Below, piece after piece: positions 48,250 to 62,200 of a DNA stretch of 64,000 nucleotides. A program made the position numbers and the translations under genes. Location: NCBI GenBank assembly GCA_963556255.1, contig OY744608.1, positions 11,869,519-11,933,518 on the forward strand, given 5' to 3'. Numbering within the stretch: position 1 is the first letter of the stretch; every line of letters starts with the position of its first letter. Source of the stretch: Allolobophora icterica. Its lineage: Eukaryota > Annelida > Clitellata > Crassiclitellata > Lumbricidae. The notes under the pieces are model-generated. The model made no database searches and had not been told where the DNA came from. It worked only from the letters and a program-made list of their open reading frames with translations.

Positions 48250-49200
48250 GCATTGCAATTTTATCAGAAAAAAACTTTTATTTCTCTTCAGTTACCTCAG
48301 AGTCATGTTTGTGCAAACAGAACATATCAGCTGACAATAATTAATTATCAGTGTTAACAGTCTGAAAATCCGTTACGGCAATAGGTGATATACACCGATT
48401 TTGACAGGATAATGTTATAACGCTACAAAAACATCCATATGACAAAACAGTATGTATTAAGAAAGGTTTCGTCTGCAAAATTTATTACCAGATGTAAAAA
48501 TGCAAATAACCGAATATTCAATGCTATTTACAGCAAATGGAAGACATTGGATTTCCCGGCTTCTGCATCAATAACAAATACTTATGAAAACAGATTGCAT
48601 TTACAAAGCAGTAACAGACTACAATAGTTCTTGAGAAAAATATAAAAAACTAGTAAAGCAGGAAGTTGAACGGAAGACAGGATCTGCTCTCAGAAATGAG
48701 CAAACTTTTCACTTGCCTGACCAATACAAACCATACAAACAAAACAATTGAAAAATGCTTGACAACACTTGACAATAGATGAGATCTTGCAGCATTTTTC
48801 CTGCAGGATCACAGAAATTGTCAGAAAAATTATCCCAGCAATAAAAACAGAATTAAATTTATTAATGTTATTTTCACACAGAGACTTGTTTCCTATTAAA
48901 TCACACCTCAATGATTCAACATTGCAAAATGGGAGTTTGTGAAGTAAATCTCTACTTTACCGATGAATCAAAGCAGGTATATCACCAAAGACAGTGAAGA
49001 ACGAGGAAATGTGTCACAGTTGCTTGCTCGTTGTTTTACCCTGTGCATGATTCAATCACCCAAAAAACCCACTTTTGTTGCAAAAAGACTTCCACTGAAG
49101 AGTTGCATCAGGTGGCTCTACATAAATGCCAAATTACATTACAATAATTGTAAACACGTAAAAATATTGATACGAGCCAAGACAATAAGACCGTAAGAGG
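48250..49200. other. Conserved 3' flank of copy 2
   Basis: Matches 29940-30770 and 62695-63250. No gene seen. Confidence 0.5.
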
Positions 49201-49274
49201 AGACAGATGTATCTTCGCATATGCCATGGCAGTAGGCCTAGCCTAAATAGTGATAAGTAGGTTAGAGATAGCGA

Positions 49275-51345
49275 CAAACGACTATTTTTTTTATATTTAT
49301 TACGGATGTTTTATATAGTGCCGCTTCAAGGTTATCTACTCAGAAGCGCTCCCACTCCAACTCCGGTGAAACAAGACAATTTTAAGGCAAGAGTGGAACA
49401 GAGAAGAGCAATCGATTGGGGTCAGGCGCAGCGCTATTGTAAGCCCATTTCAGGTCGCTATGCCAGAGACAGAGAAGCCTGAAGGCACGGTGTTGCCGGA
49501 TAGCAGTACGCGCGCGTGGAACAAGGAGCTCAGCTTGCGCTGCAGAGCGAAGTGAGCCACGACGCTGGACAGTTACAGTGGAACAGCAAAGTTCCCGGAG
49601 GTAACGGGGAGCCAAGCCCTCCAGGCACCTGCAAACCAAAACAGAGACCCGATAAGTAATGCGCTGCTGGTGGGGGAACCAGTGGAGCATCTCTCGCAAG
49701 TACTTCGAGATTCGACCCACCAGCCGGGCAGCCGTACGCAGGACCCGATTGAAGCCCATCAAATATGGCCCTACAATTGTCGAGGCGGGAAACCACAAAA
49801 GCATGGACATTGGACAAGTGCAGATGCTGAACTAGGAGAGAGGGAGCGAGATATGACTCTGAGTTGTCGCAGCTGGTAGTAACAGTTCCGGCAGAGGAGA
49901 TTAATATGTTGGACAAATGTAAGGCCTGGTCTAAGGTGACTCCTAAGTCTCGGACTGAAGCTAGGAAGGTAAAATGCGGATATTCCTTGGCAAAGGACCG
50001 AAAGTCTATCTTTCCGAGCTGCTGACGGGTGCCAAGCCAGATTAGTTGAGTCATGGCCGATATGAGTTGTAAGAGATTCGATGACATCCAAACATGCAGG
50101 TTCTCACTTGCCTAGCTCATCATTCCTACCGCAGCAGTTGCATGGCCAGCAGAGCAGTGGACAAAGGGCTGAAGGTCATCAGCGTACGATTGGCAACGAA
50201 CAGACTCAGCCTCAAGCAATGGACCCAAGTCAGCAGTGAAATGATATAAAAGGGGCCCATAGGCGTAATTTGTGGGGTACAAAGGGTACCCGTACTCCCA
50301 TTTTTTGGACTGAAGGGTACCGTACCCACACTTTTTGAACAATTCCTATCAATATTTTATTTTTGTGCCTCCCCAGAGATCGCAGTCTCCGCCTTCCTTT
50401 GTGTATATAAGAAATTTGTACCCGCGCCCCACTTTTTAGACCAAAGTCATGCCCCTGATGGGGCTACAAGGACGAAGCCCTGGGGCAGACCAACAGGCGC
50501 CGGAAACCAAGGGGACCTAGTGGGACCATGGGCCACCATAAAGGATGGCCCCGCAGAAAGGAGGAAAGACGGCCCCGCAGAAAGGAGGAAAGCCAGTCTA
50601 AGGCATTACCAAAGAGGCCAAAAGATAAGCACATGCGCTGCAGAAGTATGTCGTGATCGACAGTGTCAAATGCAGCATTCACGTCGAACAGAGCCAGAAG
50701 GGTAACCTAGGACTTATCAGTAGCCCCGTAAATGTCAGAGAGGAGGCGCACAAGCAGGGTTTCCGTGGATAGACCCTTCCGGAAACCTGACTGATAGGTT
50801 GGGAGGAGGCCATTCATGTCTATGTAGTGAATAAGTTGGCCAGCTACGACCTTCTTTACAACCTTAGAAAGGAAAGAGATATTGGCTATGGGCCTAAATA
50901 TAATTAGTTGACCCGGCTGAATTTAGTCCATCAGCCTTGAACAGAGGAACAAGGATGGACCTCTTCTGTGAGCCAGGAAGAACACCTTCTTCTCAACCAC
51001 CCTCGTCCGCCTTTAACACCTCTCAAGCTGGCGGGCGTGTCGTCGGAACGCACGACATTCTGCACCAAACCAGGCTTCAGCGCCGAGCGACGCGCCTTGA
51101 CCGTGTCAGCCGGAAGCGAAGCGTAGACGGTGTCCGTCAGAGCTAGCCATAGGTGGTAAGCAGGTCAGCGATCGGGACACCAGCAACTGAGGTCGGGTCC
51201 GCTATAGCCGGAACACCAAGCAGGGCCCCACGGAAGGCATCACGGTTCAGCGCCTTCCAGTTGCGAAGCTGTCTATCGACACAGATCGCGGTCTCATGGA
51301 GAAACGGCACGGTGGCGATGACGAGGTCATGGTCCAAAACAGTCT
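49275..51345 (-). mobile_element. L2/CR1-like LINE, most complete copy in the window
   Basis: On the minus strand, in order: endonuclease-RT linker near 51330-51150; RT block with VVAGQLIHYID, FRKGLSTET and NAAFDTVDHDILL (50900-50640); the YADD box (QSYADDLQPF, 50190); then thumb motifs and a C-terminal part (49810-49382), ending in the GCGCTTCTGAG...AAGCGGCAC hairpin tail at 49300-49360. The frame is broken several times, a non-autonomous element sits at 50250-50457, and a 24-bp segment is duplicated near 50545-50590. Inactive. Confidence 0.85.
50250..50457. mobile_element. Non-autonomous element inside the LINE
   Basis: CATAGGCGTAATTTGTGGGG to CATGCCCCTG, rich in GGGTACC; related in inverse orientation to 61727-62048. 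It interrupts the LINE between its YADD region and the upstream RT block. Confidence 0.7.
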
Positions 51346-51899
51346 ACATGGAGATGCGAGTTGATCGGCGCCTACAGAAACACACCTGGTTCTTATGAGA
51401 TACAATCATCAGTTAATTTCTACGTGGGTGGTTAGATAGGCAGTAGAAATATTAAACTATCCTCATAATAGATGCTGGTTAGCTAAAAACCTAAAGAGAT
51501 ATTATATTCATAAATCCATTATTTACCTCTATGACATAACTTGTACCATCTGCATCTTTCAAATGGATTGAACTTATTGAGTTTCTAATATTCATACATT
51601 ATGAAGGACTTGTCTCGCAGCGTTGCATTTTCATATGATACTGCCTATAGTTTGCAAACCTGGGCTTTAGATCGAATAATAAGTGGATCGCGGGTATTAT
51701 TTACAATACTAAAACTCCCACTCCCACTCCCACGGGATGCGTCGGACTAGTCCTAGGTTGCATAATTCCGCAGTTTCTTATTGTATCATGCATTCACATC
51801 AAAACATAATTGCATAGGCCTATGCAAGAGAACATCGTCTGTATAATATTAGGCCTATAGACGACTTCATTCAAACGTCGCTTGATTATAGATGCTCTT

Positions 51900-52163
51900 A
51901 TACCAATGTTACGAGATAGGACGTCGCTATCAAAACAACTCGTTAATTTAGCAAAGGTTTCCTATTATTTAGATTTTTTAATCTGCCCCTGCAGCTGTGT
52001 TTTGCCAAGTACGCTGTCGAGCAGAATCAGCAACGCATCGTTTTGCATAATTGTTTTGTCAATTCGCATTTACATATATTTGGCACTCATTAGTAGTCAT
52101 AGCCTACAAGTCTAGAGTCACGGTTTGAAAGAAGGCTCAGTAGACTTACAGAAAAGCACAACA
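51900..52163 (+). promoter_or_regulatory. Proximal promoter of copy 3
   Basis: Conserved with copies 1 and 2. TATATTT at 52075-52081 is 89 bp before the ATG, without the MITE of copy 2. Confidence 0.55.
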
Positions 52164-55100
52164 ATGATCTTTCGAGTTTTCTGCGCCGTTTTGTTGCTGG
52201 CTGTGTGTGGTGAGTAACATTGGCTGATTACAAATCCGAGCTCATCTGGGTTGACCGTTCCTCTAAGCTCCTACAGTGTGCTGAACTCTCTCACTCTCTA
52301 CTTCCTCCTCTCTACTCTTTCCACCGTCTACTATTCTGGATCTTGGAGTCATCCTTGACTCAACACTTTCCCAAAAGCCCCAAATAGATGCCTTTTTTCA
52401 GGCGTGCCTGTTTCCCCTCAGAAGAATCCGACAGCTACGCTTTACTCTGGATACAGCATCACTGAAAATACTGTGCATTATCTTATTCTGACGTGACTTG
52501 ACTACTGAAACTCTATACCCTATGGTCCCCCTAAATGCACACTGTTTCCTCTGACCAGAATACTGCATCAGGTTGTAAGACTGTGTCTCGGACTCTCGTA
52601 CCGAGACCATACAACACCTGCCGTTCGTTGTCTACACTGGCTTCCTGTCTGTGAGCTCATCCGCTTCCAGCTGACACTCCTCGTGTACAGAGCACGTGCA
52701 GATCATCTGCAATCCTGATTATCGTCCATGGTCACACTTTGCAACCCTGTAAAAAGTTGCTCCTCTCTTTGATCAGCATCTGTTGGAAAGTATGTTGTTC
52801 CTGGTACACGTCTTGTCTTTGGCAGGGGTTCATTCACAGATCTGGATCGCTCTGCCTGCTCATTTTTACAACTCTCTTAGGAGACCATCTTTCGCTCTAG
52901 AATGAAAACATACCTCTTTCAGTCTACCTATGGATCTTCATAGTGTACTGGCTTCAATGTGCACTTCTGACCTTTGTAGGGAGAGCATTATCAAATTACA
53001 GTTGGATTGTATATTGTACTATATTCAACTATAATGAGTACACTGACGTTAAACTATCGGTAGGAAGATGAGACGGCGATGGAGAGGATTGGCCACCGCC
53101 CTCATACGCCGAGGTTAAGGAAATGAAGTCCCTAACACTTCATACCCATGGCTGTCTCAAGGGACTGCTATTCTCTCTTGCCTGAGTGACATATTCTACA
53201 GCCTGGTGACATATACATTTACCGCTCGCCGGGACCTTCGCTAGGCGAGCGATCAAGGAGAGCGATCGATCGATCGCCTCAAGTGAGACACTCTGAAATT
53301 ATAGATCTCTAATAGTTAGGCCTATAGGTGGGGTCGCAATGCATATCCTCATAGTACATAAGGCCTGTAGGCCTATTTTTTATAGAAGGATGATATCGCA
53401 TGAGATGCTAATCAAATTGGCTGGCAAACAATTGGGCGTCATTTGAGGAAATGATCATTAATTATACAGGAGACAATTTCGCATAAATTACTTGAATTCT
53501 TTCCTAACCTGCCTCATATCCCACTTCCTAGATCGCTTTGGGTCAGCTAGGGTGAAGCTGAAGTTGATTCTAATTGCTTGTTTGGTTGAAGGGTTGTCTA
53601 TAAAACCCTGCCCATCATGAAGCTGATTTTGCATGCAGAATGGGTAGGCCTACCGATGCTGTTAATGGTATTAGCACTTGCTTTACGTACCTGCTTTAGT
53701 CAGATATCTGTCTGCTTTGGAGTGCTTATAGATCTCTTTAGTCATAAAGATGAATTAGGTTGTCGATAGAAGTGGCCTAACTGTATACCATTGCATACGA
53801 TATTAAAAGGGCTGATTATACTGGAGTGCTAAACAGTAACCGTACGAGTCGTGACAATGCTCAGCCGAATAATAGGTTATGTTTAAAATATTTTTCAGCC
53901 TCAGCAGGTCAAGTCCTTCCACCCACCGGAAATTACACACATGTTTACAGAACCTGGCCAAAACTTACCGGAGTCGTAAGTATATATAATTGTATCTCTG
54001 TATATCGGATTTATGCCATAAGTTCGCCTGATAGGCTCATCATTTTCAGTTTTGCTTACATCCTTTTAGACTGGATTAACTGAATCCACTGCATATCTAA
54101 TGATGTTAGATCGACTTCTTTTCATCAATGTACTACTACCCAGGCGGCCCTGGTAGCGGGGTCTACGACCCCTTCTGGGGCTCGCGTGTAGCCAGATTAT
54201 GTTAACTGATTGTAATTATATGTTTTGTTTATCCGTGCAATGTTTGTTTACCGAAATGAAAATACAATATAATACAATACGATAATAGGCCTATCTCATT
54301 GGCTTTCATGTCTAACTGAAGTGATCACGAACTAGGCCTAAATTTAATAATTTTAAACAGGCCTGTTTTTATAACTTAATAGCACAAGCTAAAATTTAAT
54401 CAGTTAATGTATAACACGATTACTTATGGAGCCAGAGAAATAATGATTTACAGATACTCTTTTGTGAACCACACTTCTGACGCATGTTCAAATGAGGCAG
54501 CCGACGGCTCGTGTCGCGACTTCCATGCAGCAGTGTTTAATCTAGTCCCCCTCTTCTGGGAGGGGAAACCAGGTTTCTGGGGGGACCAAAACTTTTTTCA
54601 GACTTTTCAACTTTCATCCAAACTTTTTACAACTTTCATCTTCAAAAAAAGTTGATGACCTTTTTTTAGTCATTCGTCCAACTTTTTCCACTTTCCCCAT
54701 AGGAATTACTCTCTCAAAAAGTTCATAACCTTTTTTTAGGGATTCACCTCTCTCGGTGGAGAAAACCATGTATCACCATGTGTCCTGGGGGAATTTGCCT
54801 CCCCAAAAGGTCTCTACGTTATAATATTGCCGGTCTCTGGGGGGAAACATCAATCCTGGGGGGACTTTTACTCCCCCAAAGACGTCTAGATTAAACACTG
54901 GACTTCCAGGATGCCTCAGTGAAAATCAAAGACATAGCCATAACTGATTGATGTATTAAAAGTTTTTTAACCTAAAGTCCATTCTTTATGTGAGGCGCGG
55001 GTCAAATGGTTCTGCTGGACTAGACCACCTCAACACCCCCTCTGATATGCCCCAGCTGCCTTCGGAACAGAGAGTACTGCTTTTCAATATTCGTTTCCGG

Positions 55101-56212
55101 ACCCCGGCTCTTATCGGTCTTGTCCCCTTCCTTACTACCCGAACTCCAAACACCAACATCACCCATTGAACCGTTCGTCTGTCCTCTGTCTGGCCCATGG
55201 ATATACCGGGTGGCCCATTAAAAACGTTCCCAAACTTTGTTAACCTGGCAATTAAACAATTTTAAAGTAAATTGAATCATAGTATATCAAACTAATCATA
55301 ATTCATACTTGTACAACACAGCCAAAATTTAGCGCAAAATACTCAACAGTTTGAGAGAAATTGTTGTTAGAACTGTATGACCCATGGTCAAAATTTTGCA
55401 CAGTTGTTTTATGATGACGTTTTACGCGAACAAATGTTTAATTGATCCTCCGCCTTCTCTTGTAACGACCCTTAAACGCTGTTTCCACTGCCCTGTTGAC
55501 TTCTGTATTTGTGTGTCGTCTAATAGACCATTTTGCTTCAATGACCTGCTTAAGTTCGTCAGTATTTAGAAACGGTTTTCTGCGACCAGCATACACAAGC
55601 TCCTTTAGGGCGTTCCATACATAGCAGTCCAGAGGATTTAGATCGGGAGAGTTTGGTGGCCAGGCATCACTGTGGATAAAATCAGGGGTGTGTGCTTGAA
55701 GAAATATTATTGCTGAGCCAATCTGCAACGATGTGAAAGAGCACTGTCTTGTTGAAAGATGTAATTGTCGTCAGGATAGAGTCTACGACATTGGGGAATG
55801 AGCTTATTAATGACTCGGTTTATGCTTTGTCTTGACCAGTTTTTACGCGGATATTCCTGAACGATTCTCTTGCCTCGCCAACCCTTCTCCTAAAATGATA
55901 TCTTAATAACAGCGAGATCATCATTTGAAAACACCATGTTTTAATGTTTACTACTTCGAGGACTAGTTTAATCAAGATACTCTCGTTACTTCGCGGCGAA
56001 ATAAATGACGTAGTTTTGTGCAAAATTTGTAAACAGGTATGACGTCATAACCTTGCCGCAGGGTGTGACATAATAAACGTACCCTCTTGAAATGTGACAT
56101 TTGTGCACAAAAATAATTGCTTAACGTTTTGGTATAAATTAAAATTTGATATCTCTGAAATTAGATCTTTGCCAGGTTAACAAAGTTTGGGAACGTTTTT
56201 AATGGGCCACCC

Positions 56213-56280
<68 letters not shown>

Positions 56281-59200
56281 TCAGTTATCTTGCTTGATAT
56301 AGCGCCTTCGGCCGTGTTAGTTCCCACGACATAGAGCTTACTGCAGAAATACCGAGTTTACGATTACTGACGCCTAGGATGCTTAAATTATCTAAGTTTG
56401 AACTGTCTTATTGTAGTCAAGAGAAGCAGCAACAGCCGCAATTCTGAAAGACATCCCAGGACTTATTGTAAGTAGCCTACATTTGGAGATAGCCCTAGAC
56501 ATAAAGAGATAGGCCTAAACATGTAGATATTAGCCTAAACATGAAGAGATAGGCCTAACTATAAAGAGATAGGCTTACGGGTAAACGGATAGACCTAAGC
56601 ATAAATAGATAGGACTGAACCTTAAGAGTTAGGCTTAAACATGTAGAGATCGGCCTAGGCATAGAGATAGGCCTAAACATAAAGATCTTAAAGAGATAGG
56701 CCTAAACTCAAATGCTAATAAATAATAATTAATAACAATAGCATATATTATGCATGGCTGCCACATGATAGGTTAATAATTAACAAGTACGATCCGGTCA
56801 TCATCATGTCATCATCACTATCATCATCGTCGTCATCATCATCATCGTCGTCGCCATCGTCAATGTAACCATCATTGTCATCACCCCCACCACCACCACC
56901 ACAACACTAAACTTATGTTCGATTATCCTAAAAGCGTTCCCAGGACGCCAGTGAACAATTAGGCCCATGTAGGTCATGCTGCGCAGACAGTGCAGTGCAG
57001 TCCATAGGCCTACGCGGATTAATCAGGCCTAAACAGAGGCAGGGCATAGACCTACGTCGTAGTGGTCAGACGGGCAGTTGGACCTAAATCCCAGCTTTCC
57101 ATAATTAATTTATATCCCTGATCAATGTTTTCAGTGGCAGACTCGTACGATACAAAGGACGACTGGTTGCGTTAATAACTGCAAGCATTTCCACTGGTAT
57201 TAGATCGTAATCGTAATCTCGCGATTTCACCAGCGCCCAAACCACCTCAGTCACAGACGCTCAGTCAAATCATAATCTATAGGCGGGGAGGGGTGAAATC
57301 GGTTACAGGTCAAGAGCCAAAGGGGTCAGTCAGGCAATAGATGCGCCCCATATGGGCTCTGCAGGCTCCATATTGAAAATGGGTCTCATATGGACTCCGT
57401 GTGGGCATGCTGGAAATGATTATTTCAAACTTGGAAGACTTGAATCTTTTCTAATGGGTTTGCCATCGCGACCTGACTATCACACTGGTCCAGTTGGCTG
57501 CATCGGTTAGAGCATACGTCCCATGCTCCTCTGTGTGAGAGTGCTTGTGGATCGCGGTTCACATCCCGACGCTGGCTTAGGCCTATTTCAAATATTTAAA
57601 TCTCGGGCTAGCACGGTCCGTTCACGGGGACCTTAAATGGCGTGGCACCCGCTCAAACGGGCAGCGGTGATGAAGGATCTCACCCGATTAATTCACTGAA
57701 AAATGAGCACGGTCATACGGTCGCTATATAAAAACGGTCGCCATGTAAAAACGTGTAGGCCTACATTTACAATTTACTTCGTCTCTACGTTGAAATTCTG
57801 GATCGACCGCAGCTGTATTGAGCGGTACTAAAAGGGTCAGGCCTAACTGATTTGCAGGCCTGTTTTCTAAGCGTGAGAAATTATTAGCCTATTCAGCAAT
57901 GCTTCTTTGCATGAGATTTGTTGCTTCTGTGAAGATTGTTGTTCACGAAGCTAAGAACGGCATCGCTTCGACAATCGAAGTGAACAAGGTCCACCTCTAC
58001 GTCGACGACTATGACCGAGTTGTAATGACTCCAGAGACGGTGCAAAAAGGTCAGTTGCCAAAAGTCCATAGGCTGCTCAGTTGGTGTCGATCAAATAACA
58101 TACAGCCATCTTTCTCGGGTCCACAGCCGGTGTCACGAAATAGAGTATCCCCCATACATGCGTATCCCCCTTAGCGAAATGGAGTATTCGGTTTAGTTTG
58201 CATTTTTGGCGGTTTCTAAGTGTATTCAGTCGTACTGTTTGGATTTATTGCACACATAAAATTTTTGAATTGCGTATCTTTAGTTTGTACGTCGACCTGA
58301 AATCAATTTACTTTGTTTTTGGTGATTTTGACTGTAATTTCGTCGAGGCTATCGTGATGCGTATGACGAGGGGGATAGAATGGTTCATCCCACCGGATAC
58401 TTTAAACCGGTTTATTCCATCCGGGGGGATACGCTTTAGGGGGGATAGAATATCTCGGGACACCGGCATGAACTGCGCTACTGGTGTCTACTGATGGCCA
58501 ACTAGAAGGGTTCATTGTGGGCCCAATGTACCGCAGTGGAGTGTAATGCAACGGAATACAATGCAATGGAATGGAAGGCGATGGAATGTAAATTTCCAAA
58601 ATCTCTCAGCGCCGTTATAGTAATGCCTAAGACCAGTGCTTTTTTCTGCCAGAAGGGCGTTCCAGCACCTTTTTTCAGCTATTAAAAAATTATTTAGTTA
58701 TTTTAATAAAAGAATAATTTAATTTAATGTTACGTCAAACATTTTCTTGGAAGCGACTCTCACCGAGACCCCTCCTCAAACCAAATGCCCCGGATGTTTT
58801 AGATGTTTTTCAAAGACAAAGAACGGTTGAAAGCTGATGAATATTTCGTGACTTTGCAAATACGAGCACTAAAATAGGAGCAGTAAAACAGATATACAGA
58901 GTGAACAAGTACTCTATTTATGTAGGCCTGTGTATTGTATGCTATAGTTTATAAAGTGCATTTTAGAAACCCGCAAAAGCGCTATAGCTATTAACCCTAC
59001 AAAATTCTTTCACCTTTACTTTTCCCAGTGCAGTTGCCCCACAATACTTCAAACTACGTGAACACGTTGAGTCATTGTGGTACACTAGCTTTCTTGTTCA
59101 CTTTTAGGAAGTAGAAAGGGCCAAAGAATTAATCCGAAAAGACAGACCTCAAGTCAATGTAAGTCGCATTCACACGTGGTCGTGTGTGTTGCACTCATTT

Positions 59201-62200
59201 TAAAAATCCGGTAATGTGAAACAACAGGTCAGGTTGCACCAAATACATCTGCTCACTGTTTAAATCGTGAAACAGGAAGTTTTGGGGCCATAGACTAATA
59301 GGGGCCATCCGTTTAGTATGTACGCATGGAGGGAAAAGGAGGCTAATCCAAATGCATATATGCTTGCGTATGGGGAGGGTGCCTCTGATAATGTACGTAA
59401 GCTTAGGAAACGGGGGGAGGTAAAAACCTATATTGCCTATATTATTATTATTATTATTACTCCTTTATTGTTTCTGGGTGGATTAAACATAGACCATTCT
59501 TATTATAAGAGTCTTGCGCAGGTGGGGTGTAAAAAAAGGGACACGTGCGTACAGTAAGGGGGGGGCCAATTTTTCAGGATTTCTGCATAGGCCTATATAT
59601 ACTAAATGGATAGCCCCATACTAAAACCTCAATGGTTAAGTAAACAATTCCCCCACTACCGTGACTGGGTAAAGTTTCGGCGCAATGAACACATTTATAC
59701 CTAAAGCTTGGTTGTTTGACACATGCTGAAGCAGCTTAATTGTGCGATCGTCAGGTGTTTTATTTTTTACCTAACTGAAGTATGAACTAAGGAAACCAAG
59801 TCCCAGAATGTTTTCTTTGACTTAATGTAATAACCTCTTTAGTACCACAGTAATAAAAAATCATAATTAATATCAGTGCTAGCAGAAACTAGTTTCAAAA
59901 TGTTCATTTAAAATTACTGTCTAACTACTTTGAACTAAACTAGTAGTTAGTTATTAGGTTTAGAAAAAGCAGTATCATATTTAGGCATCTATTAAAATGC
60001 CCATCTTTGAAAAAAAACAAAGAGAAAACATTTCAAAACGATAAGCTGAAATAAACACAAACACACTTACCACTCTCACTGCATCTGTATTACAAAGTCC
60101 GTAAATCGGCGGCAATGCACATCTGAGTAGTGATTGTCATGACTTAATCAGAATATTGATGCAGTTTCTTAGATTAGAGAGCCTAGTTTGTTTCTTAGAT
60201 CAGCTTGAGAGATTTCCACAAATTTTCTTGGAACAGTAAATTCATACAGTTGTCTGACCTTCTATTCTGCATTTTCACCTTCACTCACATTGTATCAGGA
60301 CAAGTTTCCAAAGCATCAATCCATCATCTTCAGATAATCTTTTCGACAACGCACAGGATCTCTTTGCTCCAAGCAGCTCAAGAAATATTTGTGGCTTAAA
60401 TGGCATCACTTTAGATCTATCAGCTCTTAAAAAGGTGTCGTTTAAAGTTTCTAATTGCTCCTATACACATATGATACATACAAACTATTCGTGCTATACA
60501 TAATCATATACATTCCCATACAAACTCATATATTCGTACACAGATATACAGTATATAGTAGGGTGACCATTTCTTGGCCTTCAAAAACCGGGACACTTTT
60601 TGTAACGCTCTTTTCGGCATCTCTTATCGGCTGGGCAAAAGAAAACAACTGATCAATACAAATGAGAACTTGCATACTAGCCAGATACCATATATTATAT
60701 TTTAATATTATATATCTATATTACTTATATTCTTAGAATTATTACATTGTCTGCATGTGAAACGTGGAACATGAGGAAGGAAGAAATTGATAGAATCATA
60801 TAGATAGATGGAAGGAAGAAATTGATAGAATCAGATAGATAGATGAGAGACTGATAGAGTAGATTGAGATAGAGTAGGCTATTATAAAGTATAGTAGTCC
60901 GTGGAGTCGAGTAGATTAGAGAAGTAGATTGCATGCCTTTGAGATGTGGGTTAAATTAAGGGTTAAGTGTATCGTTCCAATTAGGGTTAGGTATCGCTAG
61001 TTCCGTCAGGCTGTTAGAGTAGAGTAGACTCAGTATATGGTAAATTGTGTAGAGTCAGTAGACCCAGGGTGGGAATTGTCAGGGGTATACGGGGTTCAAT
61101 CCCCAGTCTTTCTTAGGACCTCCACAGTTAAGTCTTCATTGCACATCCCAGGGGAGTCGTTTCCAGCCCCCTCAGTTGTGCTGGTGTGATTTAGCATTAT
61201 TTGATTCTCAGTATCTGACAAAGAGTAGACATTTCCTGGTGTATCATGTATGCATTTTTTAATTTTCCCAATGTGTTTCTATACTTTCCACATTATCTGC
61301 ACCTTACGCCTTTTCAAATATCATTCCCGTCGTACTGAAATGAAATTGTAATATGAAAACTTTCACGTTATGCTTTAATATTTCATATAACCTTTTAACT
61401 AAACTTACTAAAGACATAATATATAAATAACAAACGGCTCTTTCGTTACGATTTCGTTTTGAGTTACAAACTATTTACTATTAACTATTAGTTCTGTCAT
61501 TTACAAAGAACTGAGTTTTCAAGAAAGTTGACAATTTCATTTACTTCTCAGAAACCGGGACAATTTTGCTCTTTCGCACAAGTCGTCGGGACACCGGGAC
61601 ACACCACATAAAACCGGGACATGTCCCGGAAAACCGGGACGTATGGTCACCCTAGTATATAGTTGTACAAACACACATGCATATGTTCAGTATATACACA
61701 TATACAGTAGGCCTACATACACGCAGGGCCGTAACTTTAGCCTAAAAAGTGGGGGTACCAATACCTTGGTCTAAAAAGTGGGGGGTACCAATTTCTTCTC
61801 CACTTTCGTTTTTCGCAAGATAACCATTTTGAACATATTCCCTGCCAGTATTCTCATTCATTTTGGCTCTCGATTTACCTGTGTATATACCTAAGCACTT
61901 TCATACATTTGGTGGAGATTGCGTTCTCTGGGAAGCACAATAATAAAATATTGACTGGCATTGTTTAAAAAGTGGGGAGTACAGTACCCCCAGTCCAGAA
62001 AGTGGGGGTACGGGTACCCCTCGTACCCCCCACAAATTACGCCTATGCATACATGCATACACGCAATCACACACGTCCAACAAACATCGACCTGTTAACG
62101 CTTCAACGATGAGCTGCATTGGCTTCCAAGTCACTTTTATAACATTCTCGTCTTTAAAGTGTTAACGCAAAGAAACTATGCTTGATCCATGGTGCAATGT

